Shown here: positions 1 through 7,732 of the stretch, in pieces
How the letters are laid out: the number at the start of each line of letters is the position of its first letter
How positions within the stretch are numbered: the first letter of the stretch is position 1
Assembly: GCA_004210805.1 (NCBI GenBank)
Contig: SDXZ01000018.1
Coordinates: 1 to 32,449 of the forward strand
Direction of reading: 5' to 3'
Length of the DNA stretch: 32,449 nt
Origin: Acidovorax sp.
GTDB lineage: Bacteria; Pseudomonadota; Gammaproteobacteria; Burkholderiales; Burkholderiaceae_C
The notes under the pieces: model-generated
Told to the model about the DNA's origin: nothing
Database searches by the model: none
What the model saw: the letters and a program-made list of their open reading frames with translations, nothing else
Program-made: the position numbers and the translations under genes

Positions 1-1
1 C

Positions 2-547
2 ATTGCCATCCCCAACTTCTGGTTCGCCATCCTCTTGATCCTGCTGTTCTCGGTCAAGCTGCAATGGTTCTCGGCCGGCGGCTTTCCGGGCTGGACAGAA
101 GACGCCGGCGGCGGCCCGCTCGAAGCGCTCAAGGCGCTGCTGCTGCCGGCCATCGCGCTGGCCGTGGTGCAGGCCGCCATCCTGGCGCGCATCACGCGAT
201 CGGCGGTGCTCGAGGTGCTGCGCGAAGACTTCGTGCGCACCGCGCGTGCCAAGGGGCTGTCGCAGCGCGCCGCGCTCTGGGGCCATGTGCTGCGCAACGC
301 CATGATCCCGGTGATCACCGTAATGGGGTTGCAGTTTGCCAACCTGCTGGCCGGCACCATCGTGGTGGAGAACGTGTTCTACCTGCCGGGCCTCGGCCGG
401 CTGATCTTCCAGTCCATCTCCAACCGCGACCTCATCGTGGTGCGCAACTGCGTGATGCTGCTCGCCGCCATGGTGGTCATCGTCAACTTCGTCGTGGACA
501 TCCTTTACGCCGTGATCGACCCGCGCGTGAAGGCCTCCGATATCTGA
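2..547 (+). CDS. ABC transporter permease, DppB/peptide-nickel type (5' end outside window)
   Basis: This is an inner-membrane permease of a peptide/nickel-type (PepT family) ABC importer. The reading frame is open from base 2 and begins in mid-protein with IAIPNFWFAILLILLF, a typical DppB transmembrane stretch, so the start codon lies upstream of the window. Visible features are several hydrophobic helices and the cytoplasmic coupling segment (EDFVRTARAKGLS, then HVLRNAMIPVI), which is the EAA-like loop that contacts the ATPases. The C-terminus ends RVKASDI, as in DppB homologues. The next permease starts 7 bases downstream, so the two are cotranscribed and probably form the heterodimeric channel. 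The transported substrate cannot be read from the permease; peptides, glutathione or similar amides are possible. Confidence 0.93.
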   Translation: MAIPNFWFAILLILLFSVKLQWFSAGGFPGWTEDAGGGPLEALKALLLPAIALAVVQAAILARITRSAVLEVLREDFVRTARAKGLSQRAALWGHVLRNAMIPVITVMGLQFANLLAGTIVVENVFYLPGLGRLIFQSISNRDLIVVRNCVMLLAAMVVIVNFVVDILYAVIDPRVKASDI

Positions 548-554
548 CCCGACC

Positions 555-1430
555 ATGAGTGCCGCCATCACCCCCTCCTCTCCTGCCACCTCGGCACCCG
601 GCTGGCTGCACCGCGCGCTGCGCCACCGCAGCTTTGTCATCGGCGCGGTGCTGTCGCTGCTGCTCATTCTGGCCGCGGCCCTGTCGCTGGTCTGGACACC
701 CTGGTCCCCGTACGAGATGGACCTGGCCGCCAAGCTGCAGCCGCCCACTGGCATCCACTGGCTAGGCACTGATGCCTATGGGCGCGATGTCGCATCGCTG
801 CTGCTGGTGGGGGCGCGCAACTCCATCCTGGTGGGCGTGATCGCCGTGGGCATCGGCCTGACCATCGGCACGGCATTGGGCCTGCTGGCCGCGGCCAAGC
901 GCGGCTGGGTCGAGGAACTCATCATGCGGCTGGCGGACTTCACCTTCGCCTTCCCTGCGATCCTGTCGGCCATCATGATGACGGCGGTGTTCGGCGCGGG
1001 CATCGTCAACTCCATCATCGCCATCGGGATTTTCAATATCCCGACCTTTGCGCGCGTCACCCGCGCTTCGGCCAATGCGGTCTGGTCACGCGAATACATC
1101 ATGGCCTCGCGCGCCTGTGGCAAGGGCGCCTGGCGCATCACCCTCGAGCACGTGCTCCCCAACATCCTGTCGGTGCTCATCGTGCAGGCCACCATCCAGT
1201 TCGCCATCGCCATCCTGGCCGAGGCCGCCCTGTCGTACCTGGGCCTGGGCACACAGCCGCCCCAGCCCTCGTGGGGCCGCATGCTCAGCGAGGCGCAGAC
1301 GCTGATGTTCCAGGCGCCTCTGCTCGCTGTGTGGCCTGGTGTCGCGATTGCCATGGCCGTGCTCGGCCTGAATCTGCTGGGCGACGGCCTGCGGGACCTG
1401 CTGGATCCCCGCCTTTCCCGCAAGCGCTGA
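555..1430 (+). CDS. ABC transporter permease, DppC type
   Basis: This is the second permease (291 aa) of the importer. A short polar N-terminus precedes a first transmembrane helix at about residues 27-48. The family motif HWLGTDAYGRDV follows, then a block of membrane helices. The EAA loop is visible around REYIMASRACGKGAWRITLEHVLPN in the middle of the protein, and the C-terminus (GDGLRDLLDPRL) is characteristic of DppC/OppC proteins. It begins 7 bases after the first permease stop and is followed after 34 bases by the ATPase pair, so it belongs to one operon. Length and motif order are normal for the family. Substrate identity is not determined by this subunit. Confidence 0.95.
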   Translation: MSAAITPSSPATSAPGWLHRALRHRSFVIGAVLSLLLILAAALSLVWTPWSPYEMDLAAKLQPPTGIHWLGTDAYGRDVASLLLVGARNSILVGVIAVGIGLTIGTALGLLAAAKRGWVEELIMRLADFTFAFPAILSAIMMTAVFGAGIVNSIIAIGIFNIPTFARVTRASANAVWSREYIMASRACGKGAWRITLEHVLPNILSVLIVQATIQFAIAILAEAALSYLGLGTQPPQPSWGRMLSEAQTLMFQAPLLAVWPGVAIAMAVLGLNLLGDGLRDLLDPRLSRKR

Positions 1431-1464
1431 CCGGCCATATCAAAAGACAAGCCAAGAGCCCACG

Positions 1465-2502
1465 ATGCCCCTGTTAGAAGTGTCCAACCTCCGCATCCGC
1501 CTGCAGACCCACCGCGGTCCGGCCGATGCTGTGCGCGGCGTGAGCTTTTCGCTGGCGCGCGGCGAAACCCTGGGCCTGATCGGCGAATCGGGCTGCGGCA
1601 AGTCCATCACGGCGATGTCGCTCCTCGGCCTGCTGCCCGACAGTGCGCAGGTCACCGGCAGCATCCGCTTTGACGGAGAGGAGCTCGTGGGCCGCACCGA
1701 TGCGCAGATGTGCAAGTTGCGCGGCAACCGCATCGGCATGGTCTTCCAGGAGCCCATGACGGCGCTCAACCCGGTGCACACCATCGGGCGCCAGGTGGCA
1801 GAGCCGCTGCGGCTGCACCGCGGCATGAACGCGGCGGCCGCACGCAACGAGGCGATTGCGTTGCTGGACCGCGTGGGCATTCCCAACGCGGCGCAGCGCT
1901 TTGATGCCTACCCGCACCAGTTCTCGGGCGGGCAGCGCCAGCGCATCACCATCGCGATGGCCCTGGCCTGCGGGCCCGATTTGCTGATTGCCGATGAGCC
2001 CACCACCGCGCTCGATGTGACCATCCAGCAGCAGATTCTGGACCTCATCAGCGACCTGGTGGCCGAGCGCAACATGGCGCTGATCCTCATCTCGCACGAC
2101 CTGGGCGTCATCTCGCAGAACGTGGACCGCATGATGGTGATGTACGGCGGCAGCGTGGTTGAGAGCGGCTCGACGGCGTCCGTTTTCTCCGCGATGACCC
2201 ATCCCTACACCCGGGGCCTGTTTGCGGCACGGCCGCATCTGGGTGCGGTGCATGCACCGGGCCAGCGCCCTCGCCTCTCCACCATCGCCGGCACGGTGCC
2301 CGAGCTGGTCGACCTGCCCGCGGGCTGCCCGTTTGCGGGCCGCTGCAGCTACACCATCGACGCCTGCCACCAAGAGCCGCCGGCACCCACGCTGGTGTCT
2401 ACCGATGTCGACGGCGACCATGTGGTGCGCTGCATCCGCCGCGAAGCCATCGCCGCGGCACTGAGCGCCGAGGCCGTGAGGGTCGTGGAGGTGGCCGCAT
2501 GA
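1465..2502 (+). CDS. ABC transporter ATP-binding protein, DppD/OppD type
   Basis: This is the first of two ATPases that energise the importer (345 aa). Walker A is GESGCGKS at about residues 40-47, the Q-loop lies in VFQEPM, the ABC signature FSGGQ is at 153-157 and Walker B LLIADEP at about 173-179, followed by the H-loop in SHDLG. The C-terminal extension contains the oligopeptide-transporter motif GCPFAGRC with its cysteines, which in this family is involved in regulation or an iron-sulfur site. No strong ribosome-binding site is visible in front of the ATG. The stop codon overlaps the next start in an ATGA arrangement, which implies translational coupling. Confidence 0.95.
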   Translation: MPLLEVSNLRIRLQTHRGPADAVRGVSFSLARGETLGLIGESGCGKSITAMSLLGLLPDSAQVTGSIRFDGEELVGRTDAQMCKLRGNRIGMVFQEPMTALNPVHTIGRQVAEPLRLHRGMNAAAARNEAIALLDRVGIPNAAQRFDAYPHQFSGGQRQRITIAMALACGPDLLIADEPTTALDVTIQQQILDLISDLVAERNMALILISHDLGVISQNVDRMMVMYGGSVVESGSTASVFSAMTHPYTRGLFAARPHLGAVHAPGQRPRLSTIAGTVPELVDLPAGCPFAGRCSYTIDACHQEPPAPTLVSTDVDGDHVVRCIRREAIAAALSAEAVRVVEVAA

Positions 2503-3407
2503 ACAACGTCATCGCTCCATCCACGCAGGGCACCTCCGCAGCACCGTCCGACGGCACGCTGCTGCAAGTGAAAGACCTGGTGCGTGAATACACGCTGCCA
2601 CGCGATCACCTGTTCCGCCCACCGGGCAAGGTGCATGCCTTGAACGGCGTGAGCTTTTCGATCGCCCCGGGCCGCAGCCTGGGCATCGTGGGCGAGTCGG
2701 GCTCGGGCAAGTCCACCCTCGCGCGCTTGGTGATGGCGCTGGACGCGCCCACGTCGGGCACCGTCCACCTGCAGGGCCGCAATCTGCATGAACTCGCGCC
2801 TGGTGCATTGCGCGAAGCACGGCGCGACTTCCAGATGGTGTTCCAGGACCCGTATGGCTCGCTGGACCCACGCCAGACGGTCGAGCGCATCGTGACCGAG
2901 CCGCTGCAAGCGCAGGGCCAGACCAGCCGCGCCGAGCAGCGCGAGCAGGCCGGCCAGGTGCTGTCGCAGGTGGGCCTGCGCACCAACGACCTCTCCAAGT
3001 ACCCGCACGAGTTCTCTGGCGGCCAGCGCCAGCGCATCGCGATTGCCCGTGCACTCATCACGCACCCGCGCCTCATCGTGGCGGACGAGCCCGTGAGCGC
3101 GCTCGATGTGTCGGTGCAGGCCCAGGTGCTGAACCTGATGCAGGACCTGCAGCAGGAGTTCGGCATCACCTACATGCTCATCAGCCACGACCTGGCCGTG
3201 GTCAACCACCTGTGCGACGAGGTTGTGGTGCTGTACCAGGGCCGCATCGTCGAGCGCGGCTCGCCCGCAGAGCTGTTTCACCACGCGCAGCACCCGTACA
3301 CGCGGTCATTGGTGGGCGCGGTGCCCCAGGTGTTGCCCGGCCGCGCCCGCGCACGCCGGGCGGCTGCAGCGGCCGCTGCAGCAAAAGCAACCGCAAAAAC
3401 CGCATAA
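2499..3407 (+). CDS. ABC transporter ATP-binding protein, DppF/OppF type
   Basis: This is the partner ATPase (302 aa). Walker A GESGSGKS is at about residues 65-72, the signature FSGGQ at 172-176 and Walker B LIVADEP at about 192-198; SHDLAVV supplies the H-loop. It starts inside the stop codon of the preceding ATPase (ATGA overlap). The last 20 residues are an unusual arginine/alanine-rich tail whose coding sequence contains a perfect 20-base palindrome at 3363-3382. That tail replaces the cysteine motif seen in the partner subunit. A rho-independent terminator follows, so the channel/ATPase operon probably ends here and the binding protein is expressed partly separately. Confidence 0.95.
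   Translation: MNNVIAPSTQGTSAAPSDGTLLQVKDLVREYTLPRDHLFRPPGKVHALNGVSFSIAPGRSLGIVGESGSGKSTLARLVMALDAPTSGTVHLQGRNLHELAPGALREARRDFQMVFQDPYGSLDPRQTVERIVTEPLQAQGQTSRAEQREQAGQVLSQVGLRTNDLSKYPHEFSGGQRQRIAIARALITHPRLIVADEPVSALDVSVQAQVLNLMQDLQQEFGITYMLISHDLAVVNHLCDEVVVLYQGRIVERGSPAELFHHAQHPYTRSLVGAVPQVLPGRARARRAAAAAAAAKATAKTA
3363..3382. repeat. perfect 20-base palindrome inside the 3' end of the second ATPase gene
   Basis: The sequence reads GCTGCAGC-GGCC-GCTGCAGC and is its own reverse complement. It lies in codons for the alanine-rich tail. It may simply result from repeated alanine codons, or it may form a stem near the transcript end ahead of the terminator at 3445. Confidence 0.8.
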
Positions 3408-3444
3408 CCAAATGCGCACGTGATGGTGTAAAACGCTTTTGTGT

Positions 3445-3474
3445 GCCCCGGTAACAAATTGCGCCGGGGCTTTT
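3445..3474 (+). terminator. rho-independent terminator after the ATPase genes
   Basis: A 7-bp stem (GCCCCGG / CCGGGGC) with a 12-base loop is followed directly by TTTT. It lies 37 bases past the second ATPase stop and 40 bases before the binding-protein start. It may end or attenuate the transporter transcript so that binding protein and channel are made in different amounts. Confidence 0.8.
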
Positions 3475-3514
3475 CTCTGGTTGTTGTCAGGTCCTTTGTC
3501 TGGAGTATCCGAAC

Positions 3515-5005
3515 ATGCTGAACCGCCGTACCGTCCTTGCCACCGGCGCCATCGCCGCCGTGCCGTTGTCCACCCCCCTCAGCGCGCTGGCGCAGAGCCG
3601 CAAAGATGCGGTGACGCTGGCCATGACGCTGGAGCCACCAGGCCTGGACCCGACGGCCGGTGCGGCGTCTGCCATTGCCGAGATCGTTCAGTACAACATC
3701 TTCGAGACGCTCACCAAGATCAATGCCGACGGCAGCGTGTCGCCCCTGCTGGCCGAGAGCTGGGAAGTCTCGCCCGACCTCAAGACCTACACCTTCAAGC
3801 TGCGCCGCGGCGTGAAGTTCCAGAACGGCGAGCCCTTCAATGCCGCCGCCGTCAAGTTCTCGTACGACCGCGCAGGTGGCGAGAAGAGCACCAACAAGGA
3901 CAAGCGCACCTTCGCAGGCCTGACCACCCAGGTGGTGGACGACTACACCGTCGTGCTGCTCAACAAAGAGATCGATCCCGACCTGCTCTTCGTGCTGGGC
4001 CAGGCCACGTCGATCATCGTGGAGCCCAAGAGCGCCGACACCAACGCCAACAAGCCCGTGGGCACCGGTCCCTACCAGCTCCAGGCCTGGAACAAGGGCT
4101 CGTCCATCGTGCTGACGGCGTGGGAAGGCTTTCGCGACGCCAAGGCGCTCAAGATCAAGCGCGCCACGTTCCGCTTCATCTCCGACCCCGCTGCCCAGGT
4201 GGCGGCCCTGCTGGCCGGCGACGTGGATGCGTTCCCCCGCGTCACGCCGCGCAGCGTGCCGCAGTTCAAGACCAACCCCAAGTTCCAGGTGGTGGTCAGC
4301 GGCTCGCGCGCCAAGACCATCCTGGCGATCAACAACAGCAAGAAGCCGCTGGACGACGTGCGCGTGCGCCGCGCCATCGCCGCCGCCGTGGACCGCAAGG
4401 CCGTGATCGAAGGCGCGGGCGACGGCTATGGCGCACCGATTGGCAGCCACTACGTGCCCGGCGCGTTCGGCTACGTGGACACCACGGGCGTGAACCCCTA
4501 CGACCCTGAGAAGGCCAAGAAGCTGCTGGCCGAGGCCGGCATCAAGACGCCGCTGGAGCTCACCCTGACGCTGCCGCCCACGCCCTACGCCCGCCAGGGC
4601 GGCGAGGTGGTGGCGGCCCAGCTGGCCAAGGTCGGCATCGTCGCCAAGATCCAGAACGTGGAATGGGCGCAGTGGCTGTCCGGCACTTACGGCAGCAAGA
4701 ACTACGACCTGACCATCATCAGCCACGTCGAGCCGTTTGACCTGGGCAACTTTGCCAAGCCCGACTACTACTGGGGCTACAACTCGCCCAAGTTCAACGA
4801 GCTGTTCAGCCAGATCAAGAACGCCGCCCGCCCCGCGGACCGCTCGCGCCTGCTGGGCGAGGCGCAGCGCCTGCTGGCGCAGGATTCGGTGCACGCCTTC
4901 CTGTACTCCAACCAGTGGATCACGGTGGCCAACAAGAACCTCAAGGGCCTGTGGAAAGACATGCCCGTGTTCGTGAACGACATCTCGTCGCTCTCCTGGT
5001 CTTGA
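3515..5005 (+). CDS. periplasmic substrate-binding protein of the ABC importer (SBP_bac_5 family)
   Basis: This 496-aa protein delivers the solute to the importer encoded just upstream. The N-terminus (MLNRRTVLATGAIAAVPLS then ALAQS) is a signal peptide with a twin arginine, so export could be by Tat or Sec; cleavage after ALA is likely. The mature protein has family-5 features: EPPGLDPTAGAAS, then LLAESWEVSPDLKTYTFKLR, and a RRAIAAAVDRKAV segment in the second half. A TGGAG ribosome-binding site lies 9 bases before the ATG. The family binds peptides, glutathione, nickel or other amides; specificity cannot be assigned from sequence. The following amidase gene suggests an amide-containing substrate, which is inference. 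Separated from the ATPases by a terminator. Confidence 0.93.
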   Translation: MLNRRTVLATGAIAAVPLSTPLSALAQSRKDAVTLAMTLEPPGLDPTAGAASAIAEIVQYNIFETLTKINADGSVSPLLAESWEVSPDLKTYTFKLRRGVKFQNGEPFNAAAVKFSYDRAGGEKSTNKDKRTFAGLTTQVVDDYTVVLLNKEIDPDLLFVLGQATSIIVEPKSADTNANKPVGTGPYQLQAWNKGSSIVLTAWEGFRDAKALKIKRATFRFISDPAAQVAALLAGDVDAFPRVTPRSVPQFKTNPKFQVVVSGSRAKTILAINNSKKPLDDVRVRRAIAAAVDRKAVIEGAGDGYGAPIGSHYVPGAFGYVDTTGVNPYDPEKAKKLLAEAGIKTPLELTLTLPPTPYARQGGEVVAAQLAKVGIVAKIQNVEWAQWLSGTYGSKNYDLTIISHVEPFDLGNFAKPDYYWGYNSPKFNELFSQIKNAARPADRSRLLGEAQRLLAQDSVHAFLYSNQWITVANKNLKGLWKDMPVFVNDISSLSWS

Positions 5006-5013
5006 GATTCAGA

Positions 5014-5098
5014 CACCCCCCTGAGACGCTTCGCGTCTTCCCCCCGCTCTCGCGCTGCGCGCGGGCAGGGGGACGCAGCCCTCGCTGCGGGGCGGCCC
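5014..5098 (+). repeat. GC-rich intergenic repeat, family 2, copy 1
   Basis: The segment starts CACCCCCCTGAGACGCTTCG only 8 bases after the binding-protein stop and continues through CTCTCG, CGCTGCGCG and AGGGGGACGC to GGGGCGGCCC. The same blocks, in the same order, occur on the opposite strand at 13685-13851, also starting directly after a stop codon. It codes for nothing recognisable. Confidence 0.65.
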
Positions 5099-5169
5099 TT
5101 GCTCGGCTGCCGCGCCTGGGCTGCGCCAGTTTCGCGGGCAGCGCACAGTGCAATGAATAGCTGAAGCAG

Positions 5170-5233
5170 AAGTAGATAGCTCCTAAAACAATAGCTGCCA
5201 GCGCTTTATCCATAAGCGCTGGCAGCCTTTTTT
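5170..5233 (+). repeat. hairpin repeat family 1, copy A; also a strong terminator
   Basis: An AT-richer arm containing ATAGC copies is followed by a perfect 13-bp stem (5194-5206 with 5214-5226, GCTGCCAGCGCTT) around a 7-base loop, then C and TTTTTT at 5228-5233. The stem and T-run make a convincing rho-independent terminator for the binding-protein transcript. Related copies are at 10562, 12665 and 16175. Confidence 0.85.
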
Positions 5234-5258
5234 ATTGATAAAACTCCCCATACCCGCC

Positions 5259-6662
5259 ATGACTGCCTTGCACGACCTGCCCGCCCACGAACTCCTGGCC
5301 GCCTACCGCCAGCGCACGTTGTCCCCTGTGGAGGTCACGCAGGCCGTGCTGGCGCACATCGAGCGCTGGGAGCCGCACATAAAGGCCACCTACCTGCTGC
5401 GGCCCGAGGCTGCGCTGGCCCAGGCCCGCGCGTCCGAAGCGCGCTGGCACAAGGGCGCGCCCCAGGGCCTGCTCGACGGCGTGCCCAGCACCATCAAGGA
5501 AAACATCGCGACGCAAGGCGACCCGACCCCGCTGGGCACGGCGGCTGTCGAGCTGACTCCTGCGGCGGCCGACGCCCCACCCGCGGCACGCATGCGCGAG
5601 GCCGGCGTCGTCATCGTCGCCAAGACCACCATGCCCGACTACGGCATGTTGTCGTCGGGTCTGTCCACCTTTCATCCGCTGTCGCGCAACCCGTGGGACA
5701 CCCGCAAGGGCCCCGGCGGCTCCAGCGCGGGCGGCGGGGCTGCGGCGGCCGCCGGCTACGGCCCGCTGCACATCGGCACCGACATCGGCGGATCGCTGCG
5801 CCTGCCGGCCAGCTGGTGCGGCATCTTCAGCCTGAAGCCCAGCCTGGGCCGCATTCCCATCGACCCGCCCTACACCGGCCGCGCCGCCGGCCCGATGACC
5901 CGCACGGTGGCCGACGCCGCGCTGATGATGCAGGTGCTCAGCCAGCCCGACGCGCGCGACAGCATGAGCCTGCCCGCGCAGGACATCGCCTGGGGCGAGT
6001 TCGACCAGGGTGTCGACCGCCTGCGCGGCCTGCGCATCGGTCTGCTGCTGGACGCAGGCTGCGGCCTGGCGGTAGAGCCCGAGGTGAAGGCCGCCGTGGA
6101 GCGCGCGGCGCGCTGGCTGGAAGCCGCTGGCGCCACCATCGTGCCCATGTTGCCGTTCATGACGCAAGCCATGCTCGACGGCATGGACCACTTCTGGCGC
6201 ATGCGCTCGCACACCGACCTGCAGGCCCTGCCCGCAGAGCGCCGCGACAAGGTGCTGCCCTACATCCGCACCTGGGCCGACAGCGCGGCCGGCATGAGCG
6301 GCACTGAGGTCTTCCACGCCAGCCACCAGTTCCACCTGACACGCGTGGCTACCGTCAAAGCCTGCAGCGCGTTCGACTACGTGATCTCGCCCGTGGCGCC
6401 CATGCCCGCCTTCCAGGCCGAGCTGCCCTCGCCCACCAACGACCCGCTGCGCCCGCTGGAGCACATCGGCTTTACCGTGCCATTCAACATGTCCGAGCAA
6501 CCTGCTGCTTCGGTGAACTGCGGCTACACCGCCAACGGCCTGCCCATTGGCCTTCAGATTGCGGGTGCGCGGTTTGACGACCTGGGCGTGCTGCAGGTGG
6601 CGCACGCCTTCGAATTGATCCGCGAGCCACAACGCCCTTGGCCGCAGCCGCCCGCAGCCTGA
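5259..6662 (+). CDS. amidase (amidase-signature family)
   Basis: This 467-aa enzyme hydrolyses an amide bond to acid and amine. The Ser-cisSer-Lys triad is visible: K80 (STIKEN), S155 (GPGGSS) and S179 (DIGGSLRLP). The spacings of 75 and 24 residues equal those of fatty acid amide hydrolase. The glycine/serine-rich signature runs about 150-182. A TTG start 24 bases earlier is possible, but it lies just past the T-run of the upstream terminator, so the ATG was chosen; neither has a clear ribosome-binding site. Being next to a peptide-type importer it may act on an imported amide or peptide derivative, but this is context only. It is not GatA by neighbourhood, since gatB and gatC are absent. 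Confidence 0.92.
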   Translation: MTALHDLPAHELLAAYRQRTLSPVEVTQAVLAHIERWEPHIKATYLLRPEAALAQARASEARWHKGAPQGLLDGVPSTIKENIATQGDPTPLGTAAVELTPAAADAPPAARMREAGVVIVAKTTMPDYGMLSSGLSTFHPLSRNPWDTRKGPGGSSAGGGAAAAAGYGPLHIGTDIGGSLRLPASWCGIFSLKPSLGRIPIDPPYTGRAAGPMTRTVADAALMMQVLSQPDARDSMSLPAQDIAWGEFDQGVDRLRGLRIGLLLDAGCGLAVEPEVKAAVERAARWLEAAGATIVPMLPFMTQAMLDGMDHFWRMRSHTDLQALPAERRDKVLPYIRTWADSAAGMSGTEVFHASHQFHLTRVATVKACSAFDYVISPVAPMPAFQAELPSPTNDPLRPLEHIGFTVPFNMSEQPAASVNCGYTANGLPIGLQIAGARFDDLGVLQVAHAFELIREPQRPWPQPPAA

Positions 6663-6988
6663 GGGCACGAAGGGCACTGAGGGCACTGAGGGGCAAGTCG
6701 TTCACCCGTGCGCCGATCCGCGCATGCCAGCCTGGACGTCCCGCTGCGCCGCAAGCCCCCCCGCCGCCGCTGCGGTGAGTGCGGCGGGGTGCGGTGAGTG
6801 CGCCGGTGTGCGCCTTGCATGATCGGCCTCCGTCCGAGCCGCCACCACCGAACTGGCCAGCACCCGCGCAGCCGCAGGCCGCGGGTTATTGGTACCCTTG
6901 AGGGTCTGCAGCCACCGCCGGCCCCGACCTCCGCCGAGACCGGCACGCGCCCGGGCCACCACCACACAACGCCTTCACTCCTCGACGC
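6663..6988. other. intergenic region with short tandem and direct repeats, no gene seen
   Basis: Directly after the amidase stop there are three 9-base units (GGGCACGAA, GGGCACTGA, GGGCACTGA) at 6663-6689. Two copies of the 13-mer TGCGGTGAGTGCG lie at 6771-6783 and 6790-6802. No convincing coding frame, terminator with a T-run or promoter could be identified in the rest. Confidence 0.6.
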
Positions 6989-7597
6989 ATGGACATCCTC
7001 ATCCTGGCGATCCTCATCGCCACCGGCACCTTCATGCTCAATGCCAAAGAGCAGCGCAAGCGCATTGCCCTGCTGGGCAGCCACCTGGCCAACTTCCAGA
7101 TCGAAAAGCTCATGGAAGCACTGACCGACGGCTATCTGCGCGCCCTGGGCGAGAGCACCGACGAGCGCCGCACGCAGATCTGGAACCTGCTGAGCACCAC
7201 CGAACTGCAGCTGAGCGAACAATTCAACCGCTTTGCCGCCGACTTTGCCAAAGTGGCAGAGGCCGACGCGCGGGTCAGCCGCCTGTCCATGGCGATTCCG
7301 TTTGCCGAGAAGCTGCTGCCGGCAATGACCTTTGACATGCGCAAGGCCCTGGCCCTCCATGCGCGCGGCATTGCCCACGTGGTGCAAAACACCCAGCACC
7401 TGTCGCCTAAGGAGCGCGCCTTCATGATGACGGCGGAGCTGTTCCTCATGCAGCACACCTGCCACTGGTTCTGCAAATCCAAGACCATCGCCACGGCGCG
7501 CATGCTGGCGCGCCACCAGACACCGCACGAGCAGTTGGTGAACTCGGTCTCCGCCGAAACCCGCAACGCGTACCTGACCCTGATCAAGGGGGGCTGA
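6989..7597 (+). CDS. conserved hypothetical membrane-anchored protein
   Basis: I do not recognise the family of this 202-aa protein. Residues 2-17 (MDILILAILIATGTFML) form one hydrophobic segment, probably an uncleaved N-terminal anchor or signal, followed by a basic stretch (KEQRKRI) that would keep the rest in the cytoplasm under the positive-inside rule. The remainder is soluble, mostly helical in composition, with a cysteine/histidine cluster at residues 156-162 (H-T-C-H-W-F-C) that could be a metal or redox site. Codon choice matches neighbouring genes, which supports a real gene. It stands alone: the upstream gap is 326 bases and a 24-bp-arm inverted repeat follows. No function is assigned. 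Confidence 0.75.
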   Translation: MDILILAILIATGTFMLNAKEQRKRIALLGSHLANFQIEKLMEALTDGYLRALGESTDERRTQIWNLLSTTELQLSEQFNRFAADFAKVAEADARVSRLSMAIPFAEKLLPAMTFDMRKALALHARGIAHVVQNTQHLSPKERAFMMTAELFLMQHTCHWFCKSKTIATARMLARHQTPHEQLVNSVSAETRNAYLTLIKGG

Positions 7598-7623
7598 TGC
7601 CAGCTCGCCTTCACCACGACCAC

Positions 7624-7683
7624 CCGTTCACGCAGAGCTTGTCGAAGCGCGGCGAAGAGCTTCGACAAAGTCAGCCCGAACGG
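7624..7683. repeat. imperfect inverted repeat with TTGTCGAAG / CTTCGACAA arms
   Basis: Two 24-base arms (7624-7647 and 7660-7683) flank a 12-base centre. The outer CCGTTC/GAACGG and the inner TTGTCGAAG/CTTCGACAA match exactly and the middle is imperfect. It resembles REP-like elements I recall from many GC-rich proteobacteria. It lies between two genes and may stabilise the 3' end of the upstream transcript; there is no T-run. Confidence 0.75.
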
Positions 7684-7732
7684 CATGGGATCCTGAAACA
7701 GGAATCCGTGTAAGTGGCTACCCAAACAATCC

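Noticed and set aside
3278-4894. Long minus-strand open frame of 538 codons opposite the binding-protein gene
   Set aside because: Rich in H, R, G, Q and lacking any domain; it is the antisense shadow of a well-supported gene in GC-rich DNA.
5235-5258. TTG start for the amidase
   Set aside because: It lies immediately after the T-run of a terminator hairpin; the ATG at 5259 fits the family better.
5232-6686. Long minus-strand frame opposite the amidase
   Set aside because: Composition is of antisense type, and the plus-strand amidase has an intact catalytic triad.
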